Shown here: one piece after another, positions 1 through 6,292 of the stretch
Position numbering within the stretch: position 1 is the stretch's first letter
Layout of the letters: each line of letters starts with the position of its first letter
Source of the DNA: Patescibacteria group bacterium UBA6899
Lineage (GTDB): Bacteria > Patescibacteriota > Minisyncoccia > Phycocordibacterales > UBA6899
NCBI GenBank assembly: GCA_002451235.1
Contig: DKBN01000006.1
Span: 20,978-33,835, forward strand
DNA: 12,858 bases
Direction: 5' to 3'
Notes under the pieces: model-generated
What the model was told of the DNA's origin: nothing
Seen by the model: the letters and a program-made list of their open reading frames with translations, nothing else
Database searches by the model: none
Program-made: the position numbers and the translations under genes

Positions 1-632
1 TCGAAACCGAACTCGTTGTTCGTTCCATAGGTGATGTCGGCATCATATGCCTCTTTTCTTGTACACGGGCGAAGGAATTCATAGAACACGCGGAAGCTGC
101 CGGTATCGTCACGCGCTTGGTCGAGCTCGCGATGGCCCGGATCATAAAGGTACGATGCGTCGCCATTGATCACGCCGACAGAGAGCCCGAGGAAGGAATA
201 GATCTGTCCCATCCACACGCCGTCGCGGCGAGAGAGATAATCGTTCACGGTCACAACATGGACGCCCTTCCCCGTGAGCGCGTTCAGGTACGTCGGCAGG
301 GTCGCGACCAAGGTCTTTCCTTCTCCGGTGCGCATCTCCGCGATACCTCCTCGGTGAAGGATCATGCCTCCGATCAACTGCACATCGTAATGTCGCTGTC
401 CGAGCGTGCGCCGTGACGCTTCGCGCACGAGAGCGAACGCTTGTGGCAAGAGATCGTGGAGTGTCTCTCCGTTCGCGTACCGTTCTTTGAGCTCGGCGGT
501 CTTTTCCCGCATCCCATCATCGGAGAGCTGCGCGACCTCCGGCTCCAGCTGGTTTATCCGCTCGACTTGGCCCTTATAGCGCTCAACGGTACGGCTACTT
601 GCGTCTCCAAAGATCTTATTGAGGAATTCCAT
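1..632 (-). CDS. secA: SecA preprotein translocase ATPase, N-terminal part (cut by left edge)
   Basis: SecA is the motor ATPase that pushes preproteins through SecYEG at the inner face of the membrane. The visible 210 residues run from MEFLNKIFGD through the Q-motif region (RHYDVQLIGG, about 80-89) and the Walker A motif (RTGEGKT, 101-107), then NDYLSRRD (130-137), to the TYGTNNEFGF signature (201-210), where the window ends. Between the VGVING stretch (near 155) and the KEAYDADITYGTN stretch there are about 25-30 more residues than in Escherichia coli SecA as I recall it, rich in acidic and aromatic residues and containing FYEFLRP. I chose ATG at 632 because SecA normally begins with a short M-x-FLxKIFG segment. 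An in-frame ATG at 686 would add 18 residues (MSASGIVK...) but lies upstream of the likely -10 box. No strong Shine-Dalgarno sequence is visible. The family call is secure; only the exact start is open. Confidence 0.96.
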   Translation of the reverse strand, partial: MEFLNKIFGDASSRTVERYKGQVERINQLEPEVAQLSDDGMREKTAELKERYANGETLHDLLPQAFALVREASRRTLGQRHYDVQLIGGMILHRGGIAEMRTGEGKTLVATLPTYLNALTGKGVHVVTVNDYLSRRDGVWMGQIYSFLGLSVGVINGDASYLYDPGHRELDQARDDTGSFRVFYEFLRPCTRKEAYDADITYGTNNEFGF

Positions 633-666
633 GAGATATGGCTCTACCGGAAGGTAAAGTCGCTTC

Positions 667-695
667 ACTATACCCGATGCGCTCATGCGAAGCAA
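667..695 (-). promoter_or_regulatory. Candidate secA promoter
   Basis: On the minus strand a TATAGT hexamer (667-672) lies 17 bp downstream of TTGCTT (690-695). The -35 is poor (three of six consensus bases) and overlaps the T-tract of the upstream terminator. Transcription would start near 660 and give a leader of about 28 nt before the ATG at 632. If right, secA is transcribed separately from the mini-gene. This is pattern matching only. Confidence 0.35.
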
Positions 696-729
696 AAACA
701 AAAGACCCGCTGCCTGACTGCGGCGCGGG
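692..729 (-). terminator. Intrinsic terminator of the lysine-rich mini-gene
   Basis: On the minus strand a GC-rich hairpin (arms CCCGC+GCC at 706-714 and GGC+GCGGG at 722-729, one bulged base, 7-nt loop) is followed directly by a T-rich run (TCTTTTGTTTTT, toward 692). This is a classical rho-independent terminator. It lies 27 bp after the stop codon of the 19-codon ORF and upstream of secA, so it marks the end of a short independent transcript. Confidence 0.75.
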
Positions 730-755
730 CCCTTTGTGTGTGGAAGAAAAGAAAT

Positions 756-815
756 TTAGATCTTCTTCTTCTTCGTCGCCTTCTTCTTCTTTGCGGCCTT
801 CTTCTTGGTTGCCAT
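756..815 (-). CDS. 19-residue lysine-rich micropeptide (candidate)
   Basis: This short ORF encodes MATKKKAAKKKKATKKKKI: 12 of 19 residues are lysine and the rest are mainly Ala and Thr, like a miniature histone-H1-like or nucleoid-protein tail. It begins with ATG, ends with TAA, and is followed after 27 bp by a strong intrinsic terminator. It lies between two unrelated genes, murB and secA, with two inverted repeats just upstream. No Shine-Dalgarno sequence precedes the ATG; the leader there is pyrimidine-rich (CTTTCCTCTT). Every Lys codon is AAG, so the composition could arise by repeat expansion, but the frame with start, stop and terminator fits a real gene. A nucleic-acid-binding role is only inferred from charge. 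The alternative is that the locus is a small RNA and the ORF is incidental. Confidence 0.5.
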   Translation of the reverse strand: MATKKKAAKKKKATKKKKI

Positions 816-821
816 AAGAGG

Positions 822-868
822 AAAGATTATGAGCTCATAATAATCTTTTATGCTTCGACCTTAAGCAT
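822..868. repeat. Pair of inverted repeats in the leader of the mini-gene
   Basis: A perfect 16-bp palindrome, ATTATGAGCTCATAAT (826-841), sits 11 bp upstream of the mini-gene ATG. Its arms extend to AAAG (822-825) and CTTT (845-848), with three extra bases (AAT, 842-844) on one side. Immediately beyond is a second inverted repeat, ATGCTT-7 nt-AAGCAT (850-868). On the minus strand the palindrome contains CATAAT (826-831), a -10-like hexamer, so it could be an operator over a promoter. Alternatively both repeats form hairpins in the 5' leader RNA. Confidence 0.45.
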
Positions 869-888
869 CGATGTTGAGCAGGTGTCCG

Positions 889-894
889 TGTCAA
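889..894 (-). promoter_or_regulatory. Perfect -35 hexamer TTGACA without a good partner
   Basis: TTGACA occurs on the minus strand directly after a run of eight T, upstream of the lysine-rich mini-gene. The hexamer 17 bp downstream (TCGATG) is not a convincing -10, and neighbouring spacings are no better. It may be a chance match or belong to a promoter with a degenerate -10. Confidence 0.2.
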
Positions 895-925
895 AAAAAA
901 TTCGGAGTGAAAGTGAGAACACCTC
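893..925 (-). terminator. Possible weak terminator after murB
   Basis: On the minus strand an imperfect 5-bp stem (GAGGTG at 920-925 with CACTC at 905-909, one bulged base) is followed by CGAA and eight consecutive T (893-900). The stem is short, so termination would be inefficient, but the position between murB and the mini-gene fits the end of the ligase-murB transcript. Confidence 0.3.
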
Positions 926-979
926 TGACATAATTATCCCGCGGATGAACCATCCACTCAACATCAAAGAGCACAAAGG

Positions 980-988
980 TGTGGATAA
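980..988 (-). promoter_or_regulatory. Perfect DnaA-box sequence TTATCCACA
   Basis: The 9-mer TTATCCACA, the high-affinity DnaA box consensus, occurs on the minus strand 7 bp after the murB stop codon. I saw no second exact copy nearby and no AT-rich unwinding region typical of oriC, so a replication origin is not supported. It may be a chance match or an isolated DnaA regulatory site. Confidence 0.3.
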
Positions 989-995
989 CTTTCGA

Positions 996-2048
996 TCAGA
1001 TGCTGCTTTCTTCCTCGTGATCAGTGGGTGTACTCGAGAGTGTGACGACTTCGCGTTCAAGTTCGATGTCGGTCTTCACTTTTACTATCGTTGCGATCTC
1101 TTCTGCGAATTTACTTACTTCTTGTTCACTTGCTATACCATAATTTACTATAACGAGAGCCTGCTGCGGCCACGTGCCGACATCCCCCCTTCGTACATCG
1201 CGGTATCCTGCTACCCTATCGATCAACCATGCTGCGGAAACCTTCTTCATCCCAGAAAGTGCATCAAAAAGCGGGATATCGGGGAAGTTCTGCTGCAACT
1301 GGGTAGCCTTCTGTGCAGTAACGACCGGGTTCTTAAAGAATGACCCAAGAGTCCCAAAACTGGAGAGGTCAGGTAATTTCTTAGCCCTGATCGCAAGCAC
1401 CGCTTCACGAACTTCCTTAGGCGAGGGCGTGAAATGGCCTCGTTCGCAGAACCAGAATTTGAGATCCTGGTATGAGATATTCGGCGCAGCATCCCGCGAA
1501 AGCCGGAATGCGACCCGCAGGACGATCCATCGCCGTTCTTGTTTGAAAATGCTGTCTCTATATGCGAATCGGCACTCCGCTTTCGAGTATCGCACGACCT
1601 TCCCCTTATTCGGGTCGAATACCTCGACCCATTCGATCGCATCTTTCGCTTCGGCTCCATACGCTCCGATGTTCTGGATCGGAGCTGCACCAACCGTTCC
1701 GGGGATACCCGAGAGATTCTCTACCCCGCGGTAACCACGTTCGACCGTCTCTTCCACAAACTCGTCCCACATTCTTCCAGCGGAGACTATCGCCTGGATA
1801 TCGTCGCCAGCCGCGATCCACTCTGTGCTCGAATCAGTGATACGAATGATCGCTCCGGAATATCCGTCATCAGAAAAAAGGATGTTGCTTCCGCCTCCGA
1901 CGACAAAGAATGGGATGCCGCATCCGCGCGCGAACGCGACCGCACCGTCGATGTCCTTGGTGTCATCGACCGTCAGTAGGTACGCCGCCTCTCCCCCGAC
2001 CTTCATCGTTGAAAGCGTTCTGAGCGGCACTCGTTCCTCAACGCGCAT
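996..2048 (-). CDS. murB: UDP-N-acetylenolpyruvoylglucosamine reductase (MurB, type I)
   Basis: MurB reduces UDP-GlcNAc-enolpyruvate to UDP-MurNAc with NADPH and FAD in the cytoplasm, the second committed step of peptidoglycan synthesis. The 350-aa product has the FAD-binding GGGSNIL segment (51-57), the SGIPGTVGAAPIQNIGAYG signature (113-131), the type I YRDSIFK segment with the flavin-site Arg (R164), the catalytic Ser in GSFFKNP (S236) and the C-terminal acid in EREV (E333, matching E. coli E325). Length matches the E. coli enzyme (342 aa). The ATG at 2048 starts 13 bp after the TAG of the upstream ligase gene. The open frame continues upstream to 2279, but that stretch is antisense-frame readthrough across the TPR coding region, Arg-rich and without MurB homology. 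No Shine-Dalgarno sequence is apparent, so translation is probably coupled to the ligase gene. The final 12 or so residues are acidic and poorly conserved. Confidence 0.95.
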   Translation of the reverse strand: MRVEERVPLRTLSTMKVGGEAAYLLTVDDTKDIDGAVAFARGCGIPFFVVGGGSNILFSDDGYSGAIIRITDSSTEWIAAGDDIQAIVSAGRMWDEFVEETVERGYRGVENLSGIPGTVGAAPIQNIGAYGAEAKDAIEWVEVFDPNKGKVVRYSKAECRFAYRDSIFKQERRWIVLRVAFRLSRDAAPNISYQDLKFWFCERGHFTPSPKEVREAVLAIRAKKLPDLSSFGTLGSFFKNPVVTAQKATQLQQNFPDIPLFDALSGMKKVSAAWLIDRVAGYRDVRRGDVGTWPQQALVIVNYGIASEQEVSKFAEEIATIVKVKTDIELEREVVTLSSTPTDHEEESSI

Positions 2049-2061
2049 ACGAACGATCGCG

Positions 2062-4278
2062 CTAGTTCTTGGTTGGAGTCTTGACCGCTCCTTTGACCTG
2101 AGAGATGAACTGTTCCGCCTGGTCCTTGAGGGTCGCATCCATGTTCTCCGCGGTCTGAAACGCCGCAAGCGCCTTCTCCTTGTCTCCGAGCGCCAAATAC
2201 GCTCCACCAAGTGCCAGATAATCGCGTCCTTCCGCTCTATTGAGCGATATCTTCTCGTTGATGAGCGATACCACGGCATCGAATTGGCCGTTATTCCCGA
2301 ACGCGTTGATCAATCGTGGGTCATACGCCTGGGGATCCTTCGCGGCGAGGAGCGGCGCGAGAACCTCATTCGCAGTGGCGAAATCCTTGGTATAGATGAG
2401 TCCGATGGCATAGTACATGCGCGCGTCCGGATAATCGGGGTCGAGGTCGTACGCCGTCTTGAATGCCGTTTTAGCGTCCTCATACCTCCCCTCCGTCGCA
2501 TACATCGATCCCATGTCGAGGTATGTGCTTTGTCGGTTCGGGGACACTGCGATCGCGCGCTTGAAGAGTGCTTCCGCTTGGTCATATTTTCCGTAACGCG
2601 AGTAGAGGAGCGCGGTAAAAGAAAGGACGCGAAGATTCTCGGGATCTTTCTTAAGCTCGTCATCGAACTGCTGCGATGCGAGTGCGAAGATCTCGGCACG
2701 GAGTTTCGGGTCGATGCGAGGGTCCTGCGCCTGAAGCGCTAGTTGCCCGAGCTGCTCGCGTGCTTCCGATGTTCCAAAGAGGTCAAGATCGAGTACGCTC
2801 TTGATCGCGATCTTCTTTCCCCCTTGTCCGTCGTCAACAAGCGGATTGCGCAATGCGTCGATCAAGGCGTAGTTCGCATTAATGTTCCGTATATTGACGA
2901 AGTAGAGAAGCGCACCGGTCGCGACAGAGATGACAAGGGCCGCAATGGCTATATCCTGGCTCTCGATGCCATACTGCTTCTGTTTTCCTTTCACTGGGAC
3001 TTCGACAAGCGGTTCGACGTGCTGCGAATGGATATAGGCCAAGAGCGAGAAAAAGATGATATAACTCGTCAGGTTGTCGAACACGAAGATATTATGAACG
3101 AAATACCCCGCGAGCATTCCGGTAAAGGCCGCTTTCTCTGGGACGCTCCATTCATGGCGCTTGCCGAACCAGAGGTAATAGAGCATGACGCCAAAGAGTG
3201 AGAGGTACGCGAGAAGACCAAGCGCGCCGCCCGCGATCAGCCAATCAAAGAACACGTCGTGTGAGCGATCGAACCATGGCTCTTGGTTCCACATCTTCGG
3301 GTTGTAATATTTTGCGAATACGTAGATAAAGTTGTCTTGTCCCCACCCGAAGATCGGCCGCTCTTTAAAGCCGTCGAATGACATCTGCCAGATCATGAAA
3401 CGTGAGACGGTCGTCTGTTCGGTAAGAGATATGGTGGCGAATCGATTCAGGACGGGATTCTTCATCACGAAATCGGAGTTCTTGATCGCCAGAAATCCGA
3501 GGATCAGTAGTACGACGGTGACAACTCCACCGACCGCGTACTTCCGAAGCTGTGGTCGTTCTTTATCGAACAAGGCGACAAGAAGAAGCGCGAGGAAGGT
3601 CCCGCCGATCAGGCCGAGGATCGCGCCGCGGGTCTGGGTGTAATAGAGGATAATGAGGTTAAGAAATGCAACGACCCCGTAGATCCAGCGTAACTTGTTC
3701 TGCGCGCCGTCTTTGAGGTATAAAAGCGCAGCAATAAAGATATGCATCGCTGCGTAGATCGCGAAATAGGTCGAATTCCCGAACGTCCCATCGATGCGCG
3801 TCGTCGATTGATGGATCTCGACCGCTCCGGAGAGCTGAGCAAATCCGTAGAACGCAGTGATGACGGATACCCCGAGCGAGGTCCTGAGCAGGTATTTCCA
3901 CGTGCGCTCCTCCAAGAGCACCGATCCTGCGATAAGGAAATAGAGAAATAGATGCGCATGCGTGATGAGCCCTTCCATGCGCTCATAGTTCGACCAGAAG
4001 CTTCGATAAGGATTGGCGCCGAGAAAATCCGCGATGGTCAGTACTGCGAGGAACCCGCCGGCGCACGCGAGCGCCCAGGAGAATCTCGGGCGGTATTTCG
4101 CATCGAGGAACACGAGGAGAATCCACATCCCGAGCATGAGCTCGACGAGGATCCTGAAGGTGAAATTTTTCCCGGTAATGAATGGGAAGAACATCTGATC
4201 GGCGACGATGAGGCAGATGAACGGGATGATAAATACGATACTCAGGATGCCGAAACGAAGGATATCGCGTAATTGCAT
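2062..4278 (-). CDS. O-antigen ligase/polymerase family membrane protein with C-terminal TPR region
   Basis: This 738-aa protein joins a multi-spanning membrane part (about 1-465, roughly a dozen hydrophobic segments) to a soluble helical-repeat part (about 510-730). The membrane part shows family features: an FGNSTYFA segment (156-163), a TQTRGA segment (214-219), the GWGQDNF motif (311-317) and the RSHDVFFDWL segment (338-347) with the conserved His (H340) of the Wzy_C/O-antigen ligase domain. The C-terminal part has repeats of TPR type, for example RYGKYDQAEALFKRAIAVSP (561-580), YATEGRYEDAKTAF (593-606) and ALGDKEKALAAFQTA (696-710). Family members polymerise or transfer lipid-linked glycans on the outer face of the membrane, to lipid A, lipid or protein acceptors; which applies here cannot be read from sequence. 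It starts 7 bp after a good -10 box and is followed by murB. The divergent flippase supports a glycan export role. Confidence 0.9.
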   Translation of the reverse strand: MQLRDILRFGILSIVFIIPFICLIVADQMFFPFITGKNFTFRILVELMLGMWILLVFLDAKYRPRFSWALACAGGFLAVLTIADFLGANPYRSFWSNYERMEGLITHAHLFLYFLIAGSVLLEERTWKYLLRTSLGVSVITAFYGFAQLSGAVEIHQSTTRIDGTFGNSTYFAIYAAMHIFIAALLYLKDGAQNKLRWIYGVVAFLNLIILYYTQTRGAILGLIGGTFLALLLVALFDKERPQLRKYAVGGVVTVVLLILGFLAIKNSDFVMKNPVLNRFATISLTEQTTVSRFMIWQMSFDGFKERPIFGWGQDNFIYVFAKYYNPKMWNQEPWFDRSHDVFFDWLIAGGALGLLAYLSLFGVMLYYLWFGKRHEWSVPEKAAFTGMLAGYFVHNIFVFDNLTSYIIFFSLLAYIHSQHVEPLVEVPVKGKQKQYGIESQDIAIAALVISVATGALLYFVNIRNINANYALIDALRNPLVDDGQGGKKIAIKSVLDLDLFGTSEAREQLGQLALQAQDPRIDPKLRAEIFALASQQFDDELKKDPENLRVLSFTALLYSRYGKYDQAEALFKRAIAVSPNRQSTYLDMGSMYATEGRYEDAKTAFKTAYDLDPDYPDARMYYAIGLIYTKDFATANEVLAPLLAAKDPQAYDPRLINAFGNNGQFDAVVSLINEKISLNRAEGRDYLALGGAYLALGDKEKALAAFQTAENMDATLKDQAEQFISQVKGAVKTPTKN

Positions 4279-4285
4279 GGGTCAT

Positions 4286-4314
4286 ACTATATATGCGATC
4301 GCCTCCTCTGGCAA
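4286..4314 (-). promoter_or_regulatory. Promoter of the ligase-murB transcript
   Basis: On the minus strand TTGCCA (4309-4314) and TATAGT (4286-4291) are separated by 17 bp, each matching five of six consensus bases. The -10 ends only 7 bp before the ligase ATG at 4278, so the predicted transcription start falls on or next to the start codon, giving a leaderless mRNA. Confidence 0.6.
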
Positions 4315-4350
4315 TCGGATAGATGACATCCTTCTCTATGCCTTTTGGGT

Positions 4351-4356
4351 TACAAT
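4351..4356 (+). promoter_or_regulatory. -10 element of the flippase gene
   Basis: TACAAT (five of six consensus bases) lies exactly 7 bp before the ATG at 4364, the same spacing as in the divergent ligase promoter. No good -35 hexamer is found at 16-18 bp upstream; ATGACA (4323-4328) is too far away. A leaderless transcript is again predicted. Confidence 0.45.
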
Positions 4357-4363
4357 AGACATC

Positions 4364-5623
4364 ATGATATCCACAGCAGAAAGGTACTACCATCGGATAT
4401 TGCTTTGGACGGAGCGATATCTTCGGACCGATATCCGATATCTTATGTCCGGCAGTTTCTGGCTTTCCATTGGACAGGGAGTGTCGGCTCTGCTTTCGCT
4501 CTTGACCGCATATGCATTCGCGAACTGGATCCCCAAGGAAACATACGGAACGTATAAGTACGTGCTCTCCATCGTTGCCCTTCTTACCATCGCCTCACTC
4601 CCGGACATGGCGACCGCGATCATCCAGGCTGCGGCGAAGAACGAAGAAGGTGCGTATCGCGCCGCGCTACGGACGAAGTTCCGTTATGGCATGCTCGGGG
4701 CTGCGGCCGCATGCGTGTTCGCCATCTATTATTTTGCGAATGGGAACAAGGTCCTCGGCACATCGTTCCTTCTTGCCGCCCCGTTCATACCACTGATCGA
4801 CACGTTCGCGCTTTGGAGTGCGTATCTCGGTGGGAGGAAACTGTTCAAGGAAACTGTTCTTATCAATATGCTTGTCCAGGCTGCGATCTCGCTTTCTCTC
4901 TTCCTTGTCCTCTATTCGACCGCAGATCTTTCCACCATCATTTTCATCTATTTTGCGTCCACAGCGCTCTTTATGTATGCGGGCCATAGCTGGTCATCCA
5001 AGAGGCATCTGGAAATGCGCCTTGAAGGGGAAGCAAAGAAAACCGTTGCATTCGGAAGGCACCTCTCGCTTATCAATATCTTCGGAACGGTCGCCGCACA
5101 GATGGACAGCGTCCTCATGTGGCACTACCTCGATCCGGTCCGACTCGCGAGCTATTCCTTCGCGATCGCGACCACGAACCCGGCAAAACGCTACATGAAG
5201 ACGGTCTTCTCGCTTGCTCAGCCGAAGTTCTCCGAAAAGGATACCGCGACCCTCAAAGCGACGATCCACCACAAGGTGTTGCGTTCCTTGCTCTTATTCA
5301 TTCCGATCACTATCGCGTATATCGCCATCGTCCCTATCGCATACCATCTCTTCTTCCCGAAATATCTCGAGACCATCCCCTATGCTCAAGCACTTGGCCT
5401 CATTTTCCTCTTCTTCCCGTTCAAACTCTATTCGACCGCCCTCATCACCCGCGAAAACAAGCGCGCGACCTACTTTTTGATCGTGTCAGGTTCCGTTACC
5501 AGAGTGCTCATGCTGCTCGTCTTCATCCCCTTGTGGGGGATCTGGGGCGCGATACTCACGACCGTTCTCGGCTATGCGGGTTCATCGTTCTCTGGTTGGT
5601 ATATGTTCCAACGACAACACTGA
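4364..5623 (+). CDS. Wzx/RfbX-type polysaccharide flippase (MOP superfamily)
   Basis: This 419-aa protein is almost entirely membrane-embedded, with about 12 hydrophobic segments separated by short charged loops, the usual size and layout of lipid-linked oligosaccharide flippases. Typical features are the N-terminal SFWLSIGQGV start of helix 1 (31-40), the WIPKETYGTYKYVLSI segment (55-70) and the C-terminal PLWGIWGAILTT segment (389-400), all characteristic of the Polysacc_synt family. It would move an undecaprenyl-linked glycan from the inner to the outer face of the membrane for the neighbouring ligase/polymerase. I chose ATG at 4364 because the N-terminus then fits the family and a TACAAT box lies 7 bp upstream. 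The frame is open to 4208, but that extension reads through the ligase promoter and antisense to the ligase gene. It is the only plus-strand gene in the window. Substrate is unknown. Confidence 0.9.
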   Translation: MISTAERYYHRILLWTERYLRTDIRYLMSGSFWLSIGQGVSALLSLLTAYAFANWIPKETYGTYKYVLSIVALLTIASLPDMATAIIQAAAKNEEGAYRAALRTKFRYGMLGAAAACVFAIYYFANGNKVLGTSFLLAAPFIPLIDTFALWSAYLGGRKLFKETVLINMLVQAAISLSLFLVLYSTADLSTIIFIYFASTALFMYAGHSWSSKRHLEMRLEGEAKKTVAFGRHLSLINIFGTVAAQMDSVLMWHYLDPVRLASYSFAIATTNPAKRYMKTVFSLAQPKFSEKDTATLKATIHHKVLRSLLLFIPITIAYIAIVPIAYHLFFPKYLETIPYAQALGLIFLFFPFKLYSTALITRENKRATYFLIVSGSVTRVLMLLVFIPLWGIWGAILTTVLGYAGSSFSGWYMFQRQH

Positions 5624-5641
5624 AGCGATGTTCCGCTTCGG
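5620..5641. terminator. Hairpin between convergent genes (possible bidirectional terminator)
   Basis: CTGAAGCG (5620-5627) and CGCTTCGG (5634-5641) form an 8-bp stem with one G-U pair and a 6-nt loop, overlapping the TGA of the flippase gene and lying 6 bp beyond the stop of the opposing small membrane-protein gene. Neither side has a clear T-tract, so it is a weak intrinsic terminator at best, but it is the only structured element in the 24-bp convergent gap. Confidence 0.4.
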
Positions 5642-5647
5642 CCGACC

Positions 5648-5806
5648 TTAGAATAATGTATAGATGAATGGGGCGACAGCGCTCCCCTTGACCGCGACCA
5701 AAAGGATCCCGATCCCTAGGAGAATGATCACGATCGGGATAAGGAAGTATTTCTTCCGCTCCAGAAGGAATTTGAGGAATTCACCGATGATACCGAGTTT
5801 GTCCAT
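5648..5806 (-). CDS. DUF5989 (SxtK-like) single-span membrane peptide
   Basis: This 52-aa protein has a short amphipathic start (MDKLGIIGEFLKFLLERKKY), one strongly hydrophobic span (about 21-39) and the conserved ending GSAVAPFIYTLF (41-52). That ending is the hallmark of the DUF5989 family, which includes SxtK of saxitoxin clusters and is generally found beside NodU/CmcH-type carbamoyltransferases. Its function is unknown; a structural or scaffolding role for a membrane-bound carbamoylation complex is an inference. The ATG at 5806 begins 23 bp after the SxtJ-like stop. An upstream in-frame ATG at 5884 is rejected because that extension lies in the C-terminal coding region of the SxtJ-like gene in another frame. 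It is the last gene of the five-gene run. Confidence 0.88.
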   Translation of the reverse strand: MDKLGIIGEFLKFLLERKKYFLIPIVIILLGIGILLVAVKGSAVAPFIYTLF

Positions 5807-5829
5807 ATGTGGCTCTATTCTTATAACGA

Positions 5830-6258
5830 CTAGAACATCCGTTCCATGCTCGAAGTTTCGAATTTCTCCGCGCGCGGGATCCAATAGCTTCCCTGCTTCG
5901 TCTTCTTCTCGAGCGGATCCCCCTTAAAGAAGAGCATGATGATGGATATCGGTGTCACCACCACGAAATAGATCGCAGCCAAGAGGGCCGGACCGATGAT
6001 CGCACCGAGGAAGAGCGCGAGCGACATCCAGGCGCGGTACGCAAGTCGAAGCGACGATGGCATGGTCGCGCCGAGAGCGAACAAGATGAATCCCGGGATC
6101 CCGACCCACGCCGCGGTCTCTATTTTCCCATGGTAATACGCTAGCCCTCCCAAAAGAAGGAGGATCCCCCCGACAAGGAATCCGAACTTCGCGAGCGACC
6201 ACCCGCTGTCCTCGAGTGCGTCAAGTTCCTTTGCGATGTTCGAAAAAAAGCGTTTCAT
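5830..6258 (-). CDS. SxtJ-like membrane protein
   Basis: The 142-aa product has a polar, lysine-containing N-terminus (1-20), then three or four hydrophobic spans (about 24-42, 49-65, 77-95 and 95-111), and a cytoplasmic-type tail with KGDPL (112-116), SYWIPR (124-129) and the terminal MERMF (138-142). The spans followed by a K-DPL, SYWIPR and MERxF tail match the SxtJ family, whose members sit next to O-carbamoyltransferases and a DUF5989 peptide. No biochemical function is established for the family. Its position here, between the SGNH genes and the DUF5989 gene, reproduces that association. It begins 34 bp after the SGNH stop and has its own candidate promoter with the -10 box 6 bp before the ATG. 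No Shine-Dalgarno sequence is seen. Confidence 0.88.
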   Translation of the reverse strand: MKRFFSNIAKELDALEDSGWSLAKFGFLVGGILLLLGGLAYYHGKIETAAWVGIPGFILFALGATMPSSLRLAYRAWMSLALFLGAIIGPALLAAIYFVVVTPISIIMLFFKGDPLEKKTKQGSYWIPRAEKFETSSMERMF

Positions 6259-6264
6259 GCGCGC

Positions 6265-6292
6265 ATTCTACCCCCGGATCACCGCACGTCAA
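6265..6292 (-). promoter_or_regulatory. Promoter of the SxtJ-like/DUF5989 pair
   Basis: On the minus strand TTGACG (6287-6292) and TAGAAT (6265-6270), five of six consensus bases each, are separated by 16 bp. The -35 begins directly after the second base of the SGNH stop codon region. The -10 ends 6 bp before the ATG at 6258, predicting a leaderless mRNA. It would allow the two small membrane proteins to be made independently of the large upstream genes. Confidence 0.55.

Noticed and set aside
756..815. Simple trinucleotide repeat expansion instead of a gene
   Set aside because: AAG repeats dominate, but they are interrupted by GCC, GCA, GCG and ACG codons in frame, and the ORF has a start, stop and terminator; kept as a candidate gene with moderate confidence.
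848..1060. 70-residue minus-strand open frame over the end of murB
   Set aside because: It overlaps the well-supported murB C-terminus in another frame and shows no motif or initiation signal.
441..1343. 300-residue plus-strand open frame
   Set aside because: It is antisense to secA, the mini-gene and murB, has a biased composition and no recognisable motif, while the minus-strand genes have clear family signatures.
2049..2279. 77-codon upstream extension of murB
   Set aside because: The stretch lies inside the ligase TPR coding region in another frame and is Arg-rich without MurB similarity; MurB starts naturally at 2048.
4208..4363. 52-codon upstream extension of the flippase
   Set aside because: It reads antisense through the start of the ligase gene and both promoters; a -10 box lies 7 bp before ATG 4364.
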